Below, one piece after another: positions 34,235-43,053 of a stretch of DNA of 64,000 bases; the stretch's first letter is position 1, and each line of letters starts with the position of its first letter. The DNA lies in NCBI GenBank assembly GCA_012960245.1, contig DUBO01000050.1:102039-166038 (forward strand), read 5' to 3'. The position numbers and the translations under genes were made by a program. The DNA is from Candidatus Binatota bacterium. Its GTDB lineage: Bacteria > Desulfobacterota > Binatia > UBA1149. Under the pieces are notes generated by a model that was given only the letters and a program-made list of their open reading frames with translations, did no database searches and was not told the DNA's origin.

Positions 34235-34364
34235 GGCCTGGCAGTAAGCCGCGCCAGCCACAGCAGCGCTCGTACTGCTGCGAGCAGTTCCTTTAGCGTT
34301 TTTCCTTGCATCACCGCTGGGCCGGGGTCTTATCATGGTGTGGGCAGAAAGACCTGGGGCCACG

Positions 34365-35015
34365 ATGAACGATCGCAAGGAAGAAATACGCCGCCTGCTG
34401 GGACTTTTCAGGCGCGGCAGTCTGGACGAGGAATTGTTACTCGAACAGTTGGCCGAGATACAGGATAACGGCGAGCAGTCCGATGGCGCGGTCCTCGTCG
34501 AGTTGTCGGCTGAAGAGCCAGCGAGCAAAGAGCCAACGAGCAAAGAGACAGTGAGCGAAGACAACGATTCAACCACCCTGCTGGCCGGCAGGCTCGACTC
34601 CTGGCGTGCTGCCGAGAGGTCGGGTTCGTTGACACTGGCCGCCTGGGCCGACAACACCGACGACGAGGAGCTTGGCGGCGGTCTCCGTGGCGCCGCTGCG
34701 CGGGCGGCTGCCCACGCTGAGCTGTTCGAACGTCGCCTGGCCGACCTCGGTGCCGACGCCGTCGCCGCGGTGCCAGCCTGGATGGAGAAGTACAACGCTG
34801 CGCTGCTGGACCCGGTGGCCAGTGACGCCGATCGCCTGGCCGCCGTGGTGGCGGAGTTTCCCGACGTGGAAGACGCGGTGAGGCCGCTGCGCGAGTTTGC
34901 CGAGGCTTTGCAGGCTGATCCGCTTACGCAGCAGTTGCTGCTGACAGTGTGCGAAGACCAGGTGGCCACCCTGACGTGGTTTCATCGCGCCAGGCAGGCG
35001 CGAAAAGCGCAGTAG
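34365..35015 (+). CDS. Hypothetical acidic, helical protein
   Basis: No family recognised. From ATG 34365 the 216-aa protein begins with a short helix (DRKEEIRRLLGLFRRGSLDEELL, not a signal peptide) reminiscent of small-domain SHOCT-like tails. An acidic linker follows with a short repeat (EPASKEPTSKETVSED, residues about 48-63). The rest (about 95-216) is a helical region rich in Glu/Ala with EFAEALQADPLTQQLLLTVCED. A ferritin-like bundle is conceivable but metal-ligand patterns are not clear. An alternative ATG lies at 34335. Confidence 0.65.
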   Translation: MNDRKEEIRRLLGLFRRGSLDEELLLEQLAEIQDNGEQSDGAVLVELSAEEPASKEPTSKETVSEDNDSTTLLAGRLDSWRAAERSGSLTLAAWADNTDDEELGGGLRGAAARAAAHAELFERRLADLGADAVAAVPAWMEKYNAALLDPVASDADRLAAVVAEFPDVEDAVRPLREFAEALQADPLTQQLLLTVCEDQVATLTWFHRARQARKAQ

Positions 35016-35023
35016 CCGGGCGC

Positions 35024-35680
35024 TCAGTTCTTGGAGTTTAGTTCGGGATATTCGGCCAGGCCCTTTGCCAGTCGCCACCCGGCGTCTCTTTTCGAGAGCA
35101 GGGGAAGAAAGCGTTCCTCGTGGCCGAGCAGCCAGCTTTTCAATTCCAAGCCGCCGGCGTAGCCGGTAAGGGTGCCGTCGGCTCCCACCACACGGTGGCA
35201 GGGGATGATGATGGGCAGGGGGTTCGCGCCCTGCGCGCGGCCGGTAGCTCGCACTGCCTTGGGGCGGCCCGCGTTCCGCGAAATCTGGCCGTAGGACAGG
35301 TAGCCGCCGAAGGGGATCTTTTCAACGGCCTTCCACACTTCCACCTGGAAGTCGGTACCCACCATCATCAGCGGCAGGTCAAAGGCGGCCCGCTTGCCGG
35401 CAAAGTACTCGGACAGCTGTTCGGTGGCGCGCCTGAGCACCGGCGTGATGCCACGACTTACCTTGGCCTGCGGGAAGTGCATCGCGAGCCACACGTTCAT
35501 TCGTATGGACGCGTTGTCTCCAGGCAACTCCATCCGTACCAGGCTGGTGTTGGTAGACCCCAGGTAGATCCTGCCCACGGGGGTGTCTGTGAAGGAGCTG
35601 AAGATCCTGTCCACCAGAGCATTTTCTGTCCGCGACCGGACTTTCCGGGGTGTGCGGGGCGTCTTTGTTGTGCGAGGCAT
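35024..35680 (-). CDS. ogt: Methylated-DNA-protein cysteine methyltransferase (Ogt)
   Basis: Repairs O6-alkylguanine by irreversible transfer of the alkyl group to its own Cys. The 218-aa protein has the signature IIIPCHRVVGADG with the acceptor Cys, the helix-turn-helix recognition region (GYLSYGQISRNAGRPKAVRAT) and the N-terminal RNase H-like domain. There is a basic N-terminal extension (MPRTTKTPRTPRKVRSRT). ATG 35680 is chosen over the earlier in-frame ATG at 35743. Confidence 0.92.
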   Translation of the reverse strand: MPRTTKTPRTPRKVRSRTENALVDRIFSSFTDTPVGRIYLGSTNTSLVRMELPGDNASIRMNVWLAMHFPQAKVSRGITPVLRRATEQLSEYFAGKRAAFDLPLMMVGTDFQVEVWKAVEKIPFGGYLSYGQISRNAGRPKAVRATGRAQGANPLPIIIPCHRVVGADGTLTGYAGGLELKSWLLGHEERFLPLLSKRDAGWRLAKGLAEYPELNSKN

Positions 35681-35755
35681 GATGCTTGTTTTTAGTACAT
35701 TTGGGTACTTGAATACAAGGGCTGGAGGTCGTTTGCGAAACATTTTTACCTAGTC

Positions 35756-35794
35756 GGGGGGCAGCCAGATTCATTGCTGGGACTTGAGCCCCCC
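35756..35794. other. Hairpin in the intergenic region before the LMW-PTP-like gene
   Basis: A 7-bp perfect inverted repeat (GGGGGGC 35756-35762, GCCCCCC 35788-35794) with a 25-base loop lies between ogt and the gene at 35872. No T-run follows, so a terminator is unlikely. A possible -10 element TATAGT (35817-35822) lies just downstream, 50 bp before the next start codon. Confidence 0.35.
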
Positions 35795-35871
35795 CGGTTG
35801 GGGAGGCTACAACTGCTATAGTAGGGGCATCAGCTATGAGGACTTAATGTTCGCGTGGCGGGGTGGATTGT

Positions 35872-36384
35872 ATGCAGGAGCAAGCGATTAGCGACGGGCC
35901 CAGGCAGGTGGCGGTGGTAGGTTCGGACAGTGTGGCGCTGTTGCTGGCCACCGCGAGCATCCTCGGCGAATGCGCTGCGCGGCATGGTTGGTCGGAGCGG
36001 CTGCGCGTGTCGGCCGTCGGGCGCGGTAGTGCGGCGGGCCGCGCGGGGGCTGATGATCTGGCCTTGCTCGCCAGGGCCGGGGTAAAGCCAGGCAGCGATT
36101 CCTGCCCGGAAATAGTGGGCCAACAGGGGATTATCTCTGCTGCCGATACGCTGGTGGGATGGTCGAGCCCCGACGCTGATTACCTGCTCGAGCTCGACGA
36201 AAGCATTGGCAAGCCGGTGCTGTGCCTGCAGGAATTGTTGGGCGCAGAGGGTTCCTGCGACGGTGAGTTGCCCCTCGAAGAGCTCGTTGAGAACATGCGC
36301 GAGTTGATGCCGGTGCTGTTGCGCCAGATCATCGCCGGCAGCAGTGAGCTAGACGACGACATCTGCTTCACGTCAGACTTCTAA
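35872..36384 (+). CDS. Degenerate LMW protein-tyrosine-phosphatase-like protein
   Basis: The 170-aa protein has a pattern that follows the LMW-PTP/ArsC fold: an N-terminal strand and loop (QVAVVGSDSVALLLATASIL), RLRVSAVGRGSA (in place of VxSAGT), DDLALLARAGVKP and ADTLVGWSS. The CxxxxxR phosphate loop is absent, so any phosphatase activity is unlikely; a regulatory or substrate-binding role is possible. The assignment is by pattern only. A GGGGTGG ribosome binding site supports ATG 35872. The 3' end overlaps the convergent UspA-like gene by 12 bp. Confidence 0.5.
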   Translation: MQEQAISDGPRQVAVVGSDSVALLLATASILGECAARHGWSERLRVSAVGRGSAAGRAGADDLALLARAGVKPGSDSCPEIVGQQGIISAADTLVGWSSPDADYLLELDESIGKPVLCLQELLGAEGSCDGELPLEELVENMRELMPVLLRQIIAGSSELDDDICFTSDF

Positions 36385-36831
36385 TAATGTAAATTTGAAT
36401 TTCTCGCGCAGGTCGTCGAGAAACCTGTTTTGCTTCACGAGACGGAATACTGAGCGTTTTCTTTGTTCAATTACAACGCAATCGGGGGTCAAGCTGGTGA
36501 TCACCGCTGCGGTTTCCGCCACGGCGTCGCCGCGCCTGAACTCCAGGCGGCAGGCCAGCCCCTTTTCCTGGAATTCCCCCACCAGCTGTTGGGACTGATC
36601 GACCAGTAATTTTTCCTGCCTTTCGTGCAGGGTGTCGGCCAGGTCACCGGACGGGCGCGAGCCGATCTGCCCGGCCTCACACACGCGGCTGACGATATCC
36701 GAGACCCTCTCGGGGTCGGACACGGCGAGCAGCACGAGTTCGGTTCCCGCCTTTGAAGCCCGGTTGGCTGCCGCTTCGACGAGCTCCCCGTCAGCGCCAG
36801 CCGGTCCAAGTATGAGCAGGACGGTGTCCAC
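36373..36831 (-). CDS. Universal stress protein (UspA)-like protein
   Basis: The product (about 152 aa from GTG 36831) has a Usp-type alpha/beta layout: strand VDTVLLILGPAG, helix VEAAANRASKAG, strand ELVLLAVSD, and C-terminal VITSLTPDCVVIEQRKRSVF, which occupies the place of the GxxGxx(9)GS ATP loop but lacks its glycines. Most likely a non-ATP-binding Usp-like protein. The start codon is uncertain; other in-frame starts exist upstream up to 36894. Confidence 0.55.
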   Translation of the reverse strand: MDTVLLILGPAGADGELVEAAANRASKAGTELVLLAVSDPERVSDIVSRVCEAGQIGSRPSGDLADTLHERQEKLLVDQSQQLVGEFQEKGLACRLEFRRGDAVAETAAVITSLTPDCVVIEQRKRSVFRLVKQNRFLDDLREKFKFTLLEV

Positions 36832-36925
36832 CCTCGAACTGTATACCCGTGGGCCTCGGCAGTCTATGTCGGCAGCGGCCCACGCTCGGAGCAACGCGGG
36901 AGCGGGCTTATCGACTGGCTACGGC

Positions 36926-37495
36926 TCAGCGCCTGAACAGCACGGGGGTGCCGGTTTCGACCAACTCGTGGAGTTCGGTAATGTCACTGTTGCTGAGCGC
37001 CACGCAGCCCCTGGTCCAATCCGTGTCGCCATCGTGAGCGCTATCGCTTCCGTGCAGTCCCAGGCCCGAACCTATGGCCAATGCCTTGCCGCCCAGGATC
37101 GGGACCCGCTCTTCTTCGAGCAGTCGTTTATAGCGTTTATGGTCGCCCCGGTTTGGGTAGTCGATGGCGAGAAAATAGGCCCAGCGGTAGTGGGGTTTTT
37201 TAGAAGAGATTCGGTACAGCCCTTCGGGAGTTCGCATGTCGCCCTGGAAGCGCTTGGCACCGCTGGGTCGCCGGCCCAGGTTGACCGGGTAACGGCGGTA
37301 GAGCTCACCTTTGCGGTAAACCGACAGCTGGCGCGAAGACTTATCGAGCAGCAGGGCTACCGATTCGTTGGCGAGCCCCGCTGGCAGCGCCGTGCTGTCA
37401 CCGCCGCTCAGGGTGGCGCGCGGGTTGCCCGCACAGGCCGCGAGCATCAGCGGCAGCAACAGGGTGGCAATTACCCGTAGCCCTGCCGCCACCAT
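36926..37495 (-). CDS. L,D-transpeptidase (YkuD family) lipoprotein
   Basis: Cross-links or anchors peptidoglycan stem peptides. The 189-aa protein has a lipoprotein signal (LLLPLMLAACAG) and a YkuD domain (about 45-188) ending with the catalytic block HGSDSAHDGDTDWTRGCVAL, in which His, Arg and Cys are present. ATG 37495 is chosen because it begins a proper signal sequence; an earlier ATG at 37576 adds 27 unlikely residues. Confidence 0.9.
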   Translation of the reverse strand: MVAAGLRVIATLLLPLMLAACAGNPRATLSGGDSTALPAGLANESVALLLDKSSRQLSVYRKGELYRRYPVNLGRRPSGAKRFQGDMRTPEGLYRISSKKPHYRWAYFLAIDYPNRGDHKRYKRLLEEERVPILGGKALAIGSGLGLHGSDSAHDGDTDWTRGCVALSNSDITELHELVETGTPVLFRR

Positions 37496-37652
37496 ATCGG
37501 GGCTGTGCCGCGTGGGGGTATAATGTTCGGGGCCACAAGCTTGGGCCCTGTTCAGTAGAGGTTGTAGTGGTTTCACGTCCCCCTATTTTCTGGGATGGTA
37601 ATGTAAGGTTCAACAGCCCTGGGTCGATTGTTGCGACAAATATAGAAGCGAA

Positions 37653-38525
37653 GTGATCTCAATCAGGCAAAAATTCTCGCCCCGCAGGCTTTATGCTCGG
37701 ATTCTACGGCTGTCGGCCCTGGGGTTGCTGCTGGTCTTGTCGGCGGGCGCGGGCCTGGTAGCAGCCGGATCGGCAGCCACGCAGCAGTGGGAGCTGGCCC
37801 GCTTGCGCGAGCCTTCGGGCCTGGTGCTGCACCCGGGGCGCAACACGCTTTTCGTGGTGGGCGACGAGGGGGACGTGGCCGAAGTGGGTCTCGACGGAGA
37901 ACTGCTTCGCATCTCGGTGCTCGGTGGCGACCTCGAAGGTGTGACCTGCGATCCCTCGAGCGGACTGGTCTACGTGCTGCGCGAGGGACCCGACGAGATC
38001 GTCGAGATAGATCCCGACACCTTCAAAGCCCTCAGGCGCTTTCGTCTTGACCGGGGCTGGGCGGGCGACCGCGAGTACATCAAGCCCGGCGGCGATGGGC
38101 TTGAAGGACTTACTTTTGTCGCCTCGTCCGAGCAGGCCGAGGGAGGCAGCTTCTTTGCAGTCAACCAGAACGACCCCCCCGCCCTGCTCGAGCTGCTGCT
38201 GCCCCTGCGTAGTGGACGGGGCGACGCTGCTGCTCGCATAGTGGCTGCCCACGAACTGGGCCCGGCCGCACTTTCGGCGGTCGTGTGGCTGCCTGGGCGC
38301 GAGCTTTTTCTCATAACGAGCGCGCTTTCGGGGCGCGTGGCGCTGGTCGGCCGTGACGGTTCGGCCCACGGAACGTTCAGGATTCCGGGTTTTCTGCCCG
38401 AAGGGCTGGCCCTGCTGCCCGGGGGTGTATTCATTATCGCGCAGGACACCGGGGGATTGATACAATGGAAACCCGGTGAGGATCCCCTGCCGGGGCTGCT
38501 GGATGGCAAAAGACATGGCGACTGA
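37653..38525 (+). CDS. SdiA-regulated-like beta-propeller protein
   Basis: The 290-aa protein has a membrane anchor or uncleaved signal (LSALGLLLVLSAGAGLVAAG, residues about 20-39) followed by a periplasmic domain of NHL/SMP30-like repeats: EPSGLVLHPGRNTLFVVGDE, LEGVTCDPSSGLVYVL, GLEGLTFV, FLPEGLALLPGG. This order matches the SdiA-regulated/phytase-like esterase propeller group; its biochemical role is unknown. GTG start at 37653. An isolated TATAAT (37519-37524) lies upstream but has no good -35. The 3' end overlaps glmU by 23 bp. Confidence 0.7.
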   Translation: MISIRQKFSPRRLYARILRLSALGLLLVLSAGAGLVAAGSAATQQWELARLREPSGLVLHPGRNTLFVVGDEGDVAEVGLDGELLRISVLGGDLEGVTCDPSSGLVYVLREGPDEIVEIDPDTFKALRRFRLDRGWAGDREYIKPGGDGLEGLTFVASSEQAEGGSFFAVNQNDPPALLELLLPLRSGRGDAAARIVAAHELGPAALSAVVWLPGRELFLITSALSGRVALVGRDGSAHGTFRIPGFLPEGLALLPGGVFIIAQDTGGLIQWKPGEDPLPGLLDGKRHGD

Positions 38526-39963
38526 CAAAACTGGAAAAACAAAAGGCCGTGCGCGGCGACCCCTCGCGGTGGTCGTACTGGCCGCTGGTGAGGGCAAGCG
38601 CATGCGCTCAGACCTGCCCAAGGTGCTGCACGAGGTGGCCGGTCGGGCGATGATCGACCACGTGCTCGGGTCGGCGCGGGCGCTTAAGCCCGAGCGCCTC
38701 GTGGTGGTGGTGGGTGATGGTGCCGAGGCCGTGCGCTCTCGCGTGGGTGACGATGACGGCGGTGATCTGCGCTGCGTGTTGCAGGCCGAGCAGCTCGGAA
38801 CCGGCCACGCGGTGTTGCAGGCAAGATCGGCTCTACGCGGCTTTGATGGCGACGTGCTCGTACTGTGCGGCGACGTTCCCCTGCTGACGACATCAACCCT
38901 GCGCTCGCTGCTCAAGCAGCATGGCCGCAACGCTGCCCTGGCCACGGTGCTTGGCATGGCGGTAGACGACCCCTCTGGCTACGGGCGCATTATAAGAGAA
39001 ATGGACGGCCGACTGTCGGTTGTCGAACACCGCGACGCCACAGCTGCTCAGCGCGAGGTCTTCGAGGTCAACAGTGGCACCTGGTGTTTCGATGCCCGCT
39101 TCATGCTCAAGGCCCTGGCCGGGCTTGGCAGGGACAACGCCCAGGGCGAGTATTATCTTACCGACCTGTTGGCCATGGCCTCGGCCAGGGACAGCGCCGC
39201 TGCCTGGGTGATGGACGACGACAGCGAGGGGCTGGGAGTAAACTCCCGGCATGACCTGGCGCAGGCAGAGATGCTGATGCAGGAACGACTGATAGCCGGC
39301 TGGATGGACAAGGGCGTGAGCTTTCTCGATCCGGCTACGGTGACTCTTTCCTGCGACGCGCGCCTGGGCCGCGACACCGTGGTGGGGCCCGGCGCTCGCA
39401 TCTGGGGCAACACGCGTATCGGCCGCAACTGCGTGCTCGATGGCAACTGTTTTCTCAATGACAGCCAGGTCGGCGACCGTGTGCACCTGCGCTGGGGCGT
39501 AGTGGCCACCGAGGCCAGCGTAGGTAAGGGGTCACTGCTGGGACCCTACGCGCATCTGCGACCCGAAGCCCGCTTGGACGAGGAAGTTCATGTGGGGAAT
39601 TTTGTTGAGATCAAGAAGAGCCGGCTCGGCCGTGGCTCGAAGGCCAATCACCTCAGTTACATCGGTGATGCGCAGCTTGGCAGGGACGTGAACGTGGGCG
39701 CCGGGACCATCACTTGCAACTACGACGGCTACCAGAAGTACCCGACCATCATAGGAGACCGGGTGCAGATAGGCAGCGACACCCAGTTGGTGGCGCCGGT
39801 ACGGCTGGGCAACGACAGCTACGTTGCTGCAGGCTCGACGGTGTCGAGCGACGTGGAAGACGGAGCGCTGGTGTTCAACGACAAGCCGCAGCGGGTGCGC
39901 AAGGGCTGGGTCGCGGGTTTTCGCCGCCGCATGAAGCGATTAAAGAAGGGAGGCGCTTCCTGA
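38503..39963 (+). CDS. glmU: Bifunctional UDP-GlcNAc pyrophosphorylase/glucosamine-1-P acetyltransferase
   Basis: The 486-aa protein has an N-terminal pyrophosphorylase domain (LAAGEGKRMRSDLPKVLHEV; about residues 20-250) and a C-terminal left-handed beta-helix acetyltransferase (VGPGARIWGNTRIG, GAGTITCNYDGY). It makes UDP-GlcNAc for peptidoglycan and lipid A. It is followed one base later by glmS, giving a complete amino-sugar operon. ATG 38503 (MAKDMATDK) is chosen; 38515 is possible. Confidence 0.96.
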   Translation: MAKDMATDKTGKTKGRARRPLAVVVLAAGEGKRMRSDLPKVLHEVAGRAMIDHVLGSARALKPERLVVVVGDGAEAVRSRVGDDDGGDLRCVLQAEQLGTGHAVLQARSALRGFDGDVLVLCGDVPLLTTSTLRSLLKQHGRNAALATVLGMAVDDPSGYGRIIREMDGRLSVVEHRDATAAQREVFEVNSGTWCFDARFMLKALAGLGRDNAQGEYYLTDLLAMASARDSAAAWVMDDDSEGLGVNSRHDLAQAEMLMQERLIAGWMDKGVSFLDPATVTLSCDARLGRDTVVGPGARIWGNTRIGRNCVLDGNCFLNDSQVGDRVHLRWGVVATEASVGKGSLLGPYAHLRPEARLDEEVHVGNFVEIKKSRLGRGSKANHLSYIGDAQLGRDVNVGAGTITCNYDGYQKYPTIIGDRVQIGSDTQLVAPVRLGNDSYVAAGSTVSSDVEDGALVFNDKPQRVRKGWVAGFRRRMKRLKKGGAS

Positions 39964-39964
39964 C

Positions 39965-41794
39965 GTGTGCGGCATTGTAGGTTACGTCGGCTCGAGACCA
40001 GCCGACGAGGTATTGGTAGCCGGCCTGCGTAAGCTCGAGTACCGAGGGTACGATTCAGCCGGGGTGGCGACGCTCAATGGCGGCAAAATAGAAGTACGCC
40101 GCGCCGTGGGCAAGCTCGATAACCTGGTGGCGGTACTGGCCGAGAACCCGGTGGAGGGCAGATCGGGCATCGGCCACACACGCTGGGCTACGCACGGGCG
40201 GCCGTCCGAAGAGAACGCGCATCCGCACCGCGCAGGTGACGTCGTTCTTATTCACAACGGCATAATCGAAAACTACGTCGAACTGCGCGAACAGCTGCGC
40301 GAGCAGGGTTGCGAGATGCAGTCCGAGACCGACACCGAGGTGATATCCCACCTGGTCGACCTCGAGCTCAAGAAATCAGGCGACCTGCTCGCGGCGGTCC
40401 GCTCGACGATAGAGCTTCTCGACGGTTCGTTTGCCATCGTGGTCATGTCGGCCGCTGAGCCCGGGCGGCTGGTGGCGGTAAAGAACGCCACGCCTGTGGT
40501 CATAGGGCTCGGAGAGGGCGAGAGCTTCGTGGCCTCCGACGTTCCCGCCCTGCTCGAGTACACCCGCGACGTGGTCTTTCTCGAAGACGGCGAGGTAGCT
40601 GAGCTGACCACCGATGGAGTATCGCTGTCGGATTTTTCGGGCGCGGAGGTCACCAGGAAAGCCCAGCGCATTACCTGGGATCCGGTCACGGCCCGCAAGG
40701 GCGGTTACGAGCATTTTCTCATCAAGGAGATACACGAGCAGCCGCAGGCCATCATCGACACTACCCGTGGGCGTATCGCCCAGGAGAGCAGTCGCGTGGC
40801 CCTGCCCGAACTCGATGCTATCGCCGACCGTCTCGACGGCATAAAGCGGGCGACCATGGTTGCCTGTGGCACAGCGTGGCACTCCTGCCTCGTGGGAAAG
40901 TTCATATTCGAGCGGTTCGCGAGGCTGCCCACCGAGGTGGATTACGGCAGCGAGTTTCGCTACCGCGATCCGCTGGTCGACGAACACACACTGGCGGTGG
41001 TGGTGTCGCAGTCAGGTGAAACGGCTGACACGCTGGCGGCAATGGAATCGGCACGCGAGCGCGGCGCGCCAGTGTTGGCGGTGTGCAACGTGGTCGACTC
41101 GTCCATCGCGCGCAAGGCCGACGCGGTCATCTACACCCACGCTGGCCCCGAGATCAGCGTTGCCAGTACCAAGGCGTTCACCACCCAACTCACGGCGTTG
41201 TACCTGCTGGGCCTCTACCTGGGCGACCGCGCGGGAACCGTTGATCGCCAGCTCGAGGACGAGTGCATACAGGCACTGGTGCAGCTGCCCGCGTTGGTAG
41301 AAAAAACGCTGCAGTGCGAGGCCGAGGTCGAAAAGGCGGCGCGTCGTTTCGCGTCGGCCTCCGACCTGCTCTTTCTCGGTCGCGGCATCAACTACCCCAT
41401 AGCCCTCGAGGGTGCGCTCAAGCTCAAGGAGATTTCTTACATACACGCCGAGGGCTATCCCGCCGGTGAGATGAAGCACGGGCCCATCGCGCTGATAGAC
41501 GAGAACCTCCCGGTGGTTGTGCTCATCCCGCGTGACGAGGTCTACGAGAAAACCCTGAGCAACCTGCGCGAGGTCGAGGCACGAGGTGGTCGTATTATTG
41601 CCATCACTGATAATGCCGACGACGACCTCAGGGCGGTGGCCGAGTGCGTGATAACCGTGCCCAGCACGAGCACGTCGTTGCTCCCGGTGCTGCTCACCGT
41701 GCCGCTGCAGTTGCTGGCCTACCACGTGGCCGTGGAACGCGGTACCGACGTGGACCAGCCGCGTAATCTCGCCAAGAGCGTCACCGTCGAGTAG
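39965..41794 (+). CDS. glmS: Glutamine-fructose-6-phosphate aminotransferase
   Basis: Makes glucosamine-6-phosphate from fructose-6-phosphate and glutamine. The 609-aa protein begins MCGIVGYVG with the catalytic Cys2 of the glutaminase domain, includes RWATHG and HNGIIEN, and carries two SIS domains (CGTAWHSC, SQSGETADT, STKAFTTQ) with the C-terminal NLAKSVTVE. GTG start at 39965. Confidence 0.96.
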   Translation: MCGIVGYVGSRPADEVLVAGLRKLEYRGYDSAGVATLNGGKIEVRRAVGKLDNLVAVLAENPVEGRSGIGHTRWATHGRPSEENAHPHRAGDVVLIHNGIIENYVELREQLREQGCEMQSETDTEVISHLVDLELKKSGDLLAAVRSTIELLDGSFAIVVMSAAEPGRLVAVKNATPVVIGLGEGESFVASDVPALLEYTRDVVFLEDGEVAELTTDGVSLSDFSGAEVTRKAQRITWDPVTARKGGYEHFLIKEIHEQPQAIIDTTRGRIAQESSRVALPELDAIADRLDGIKRATMVACGTAWHSCLVGKFIFERFARLPTEVDYGSEFRYRDPLVDEHTLAVVVSQSGETADTLAAMESARERGAPVLAVCNVVDSSIARKADAVIYTHAGPEISVASTKAFTTQLTALYLLGLYLGDRAGTVDRQLEDECIQALVQLPALVEKTLQCEAEVEKAARRFASASDLLFLGRGINYPIALEGALKLKEISYIHAEGYPAGEMKHGPIALIDENLPVVVLIPRDEVYEKTLSNLREVEARGGRIIAITDNADDDLRAVAECVITVPSTSTSLLPVLLTVPLQLLAYHVAVERGTDVDQPRNLAKSVTVE

Positions 41795-41858
41795 GCGCCC
41801 GCCAGCTAGAAAGCCACCCGTTTTCTCTACCCCGCGTCAGGGCTATAAAGCCTACTCA

Positions 41859-43046
41859 GTGGCCGATAACGACACAGGACAGGAAAGCGGGCTCGCCGGG
41901 GGCAACTCACCCGTCAGTTCGATAGAAGACGCGGTCGAGGACATACGCCTCGGGCGGATGATAATCCTCGTGGATGACGAGGACCGTGAGAACGAGGGTG
42001 ACATCTTTGTCGCCGCCGACAAGGTGACGCCCGAGCACATCAATTTCATGATGCGCGAGGCCCGCGGGCTTATATGCCTGCCGCTGACCGCTTCGCGGGC
42101 CGACGAACTCGGGCTGCGCATGATGGTGCCCGAAAACACCACTCCGCTGGGCACCGGTTTCACGGTGTCGATAGACTCGCGCAAGTGCGCGGGACTGGGT
42201 ATGACCGCGTCCGATCGAGCGCTTACCATCAGGGAGGCGGTGCGCGAGGGGGCCACGGCGTCTGATTTTTTGAGCCCGGGGCACGTGTTTCCGCTGCGCG
42301 CCCGCGACGGTGGCGTGCTGGTTCGCACCGGGCAGACCGAGGGGTCGGTGGACATGTCGCGCCTTGCCGGCTTGTCGGCGGCCGGTGTCATCTGCGAGAT
42401 TCTCAACGAGGACGGCACCATGGCGCGCATGCCCGAGCTGGTGGAGTTCAGCCACCGTCACTCGATAAGGATAGCGACTATCGCCGACCTCATACAGTAC
42501 AGGTTGCAGACCGAATCGCTGGTCAAGCGTCTCGCGTCGTCGCGGTTGCCCACGCGCACCGCCGGCGAGTTCGAGGTCCACGTGTATGGCAGCGACGTGG
42601 AAGACGGCGAGCACGTGGCCCTGGTCAAAGGCAGGATCGACCCCGACAAGCCGGTACTGGTGCGCACCCACGCCGAGTACCTGCCGGGCGACGTTTTTGC
42701 CTACAGCCACCGCAACACCGGTGCCCTGCTCGAGGCATCCATGCGACGCATCGACGAAGAGGGGGCGGGCGTGGTGCTGTACGTGAGGCGGCACGGGCGC
42801 GGTGCAGAGTCGCTGTCAGCTGGTAGCGACGGGGTCGTGTCGACCAGTCCAGCCAGCCGCCTGGCGGCGTTCAAGGACTACGGCATCGGCGCACAGATCC
42901 TGCGAGACCTGGGCGTGAGGCGCATAAGGCTGCTCACCAATACCCCGCCGAGGCTGCCCAACCTGGCCGGCTACGGTCTGGAAGTAGTTGAGACGGTGCC
43001 CATCGCCCTGCCCGACGATCTTGGCTCGGGCGCTACGACGACCTGA
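41859..43046 (+). CDS. ribBA: RibBA-like protein with altered catalytic motifs in both halves
   Basis: The family joins 3,4-dihydroxy-2-butanone-4-phosphate synthase (RibB) and GTP cyclohydrolase II (RibA). In the 395-aa product, the RibB half (about 15-220) keeps DDEDRENEGD and PLRARDGGVLVR, but the conserved GHTEA reads GQTEG, replacing the metal-binding His. The RibA half (about 225-395) has lost the zinc cysteines: the usual SECLTGDxxxSxRCDC region reads HAEYLPGDVFAYSHRNTGALL, so a GTP cyclohydrolase activity is not expected. GTG start at 41859. Whether another ribA/ribB exists elsewhere cannot be judged here. Confidence 0.85.
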   Translation: MADNDTGQESGLAGGNSPVSSIEDAVEDIRLGRMIILVDDEDRENEGDIFVAADKVTPEHINFMMREARGLICLPLTASRADELGLRMMVPENTTPLGTGFTVSIDSRKCAGLGMTASDRALTIREAVREGATASDFLSPGHVFPLRARDGGVLVRTGQTEGSVDMSRLAGLSAAGVICEILNEDGTMARMPELVEFSHRHSIRIATIADLIQYRLQTESLVKRLASSRLPTRTAGEFEVHVYGSDVEDGEHVALVKGRIDPDKPVLVRTHAEYLPGDVFAYSHRNTGALLEASMRRIDEEGAGVVLYVRRHGRGAESLSAGSDGVVSTSPASRLAAFKDYGIGAQILRDLGVRRIRLLTNTPPRLPNLAGYGLEVVETVPIALPDDLGSGATTT

Positions 43047-43053
43047 CCCCGGG

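Noticed and set aside
37519-37524. TATAAT hexamer as a promoter for the beta-propeller gene
   Set aside because: No acceptable -35 at 16-18 bp and no extended -10, so it is not listed as a promoter.
41795-41858. FMN riboswitch before ribBA (and before ribE at 22994-23010)
   Set aside because: The gaps are too short, and no RFN-type conserved blocks were seen.
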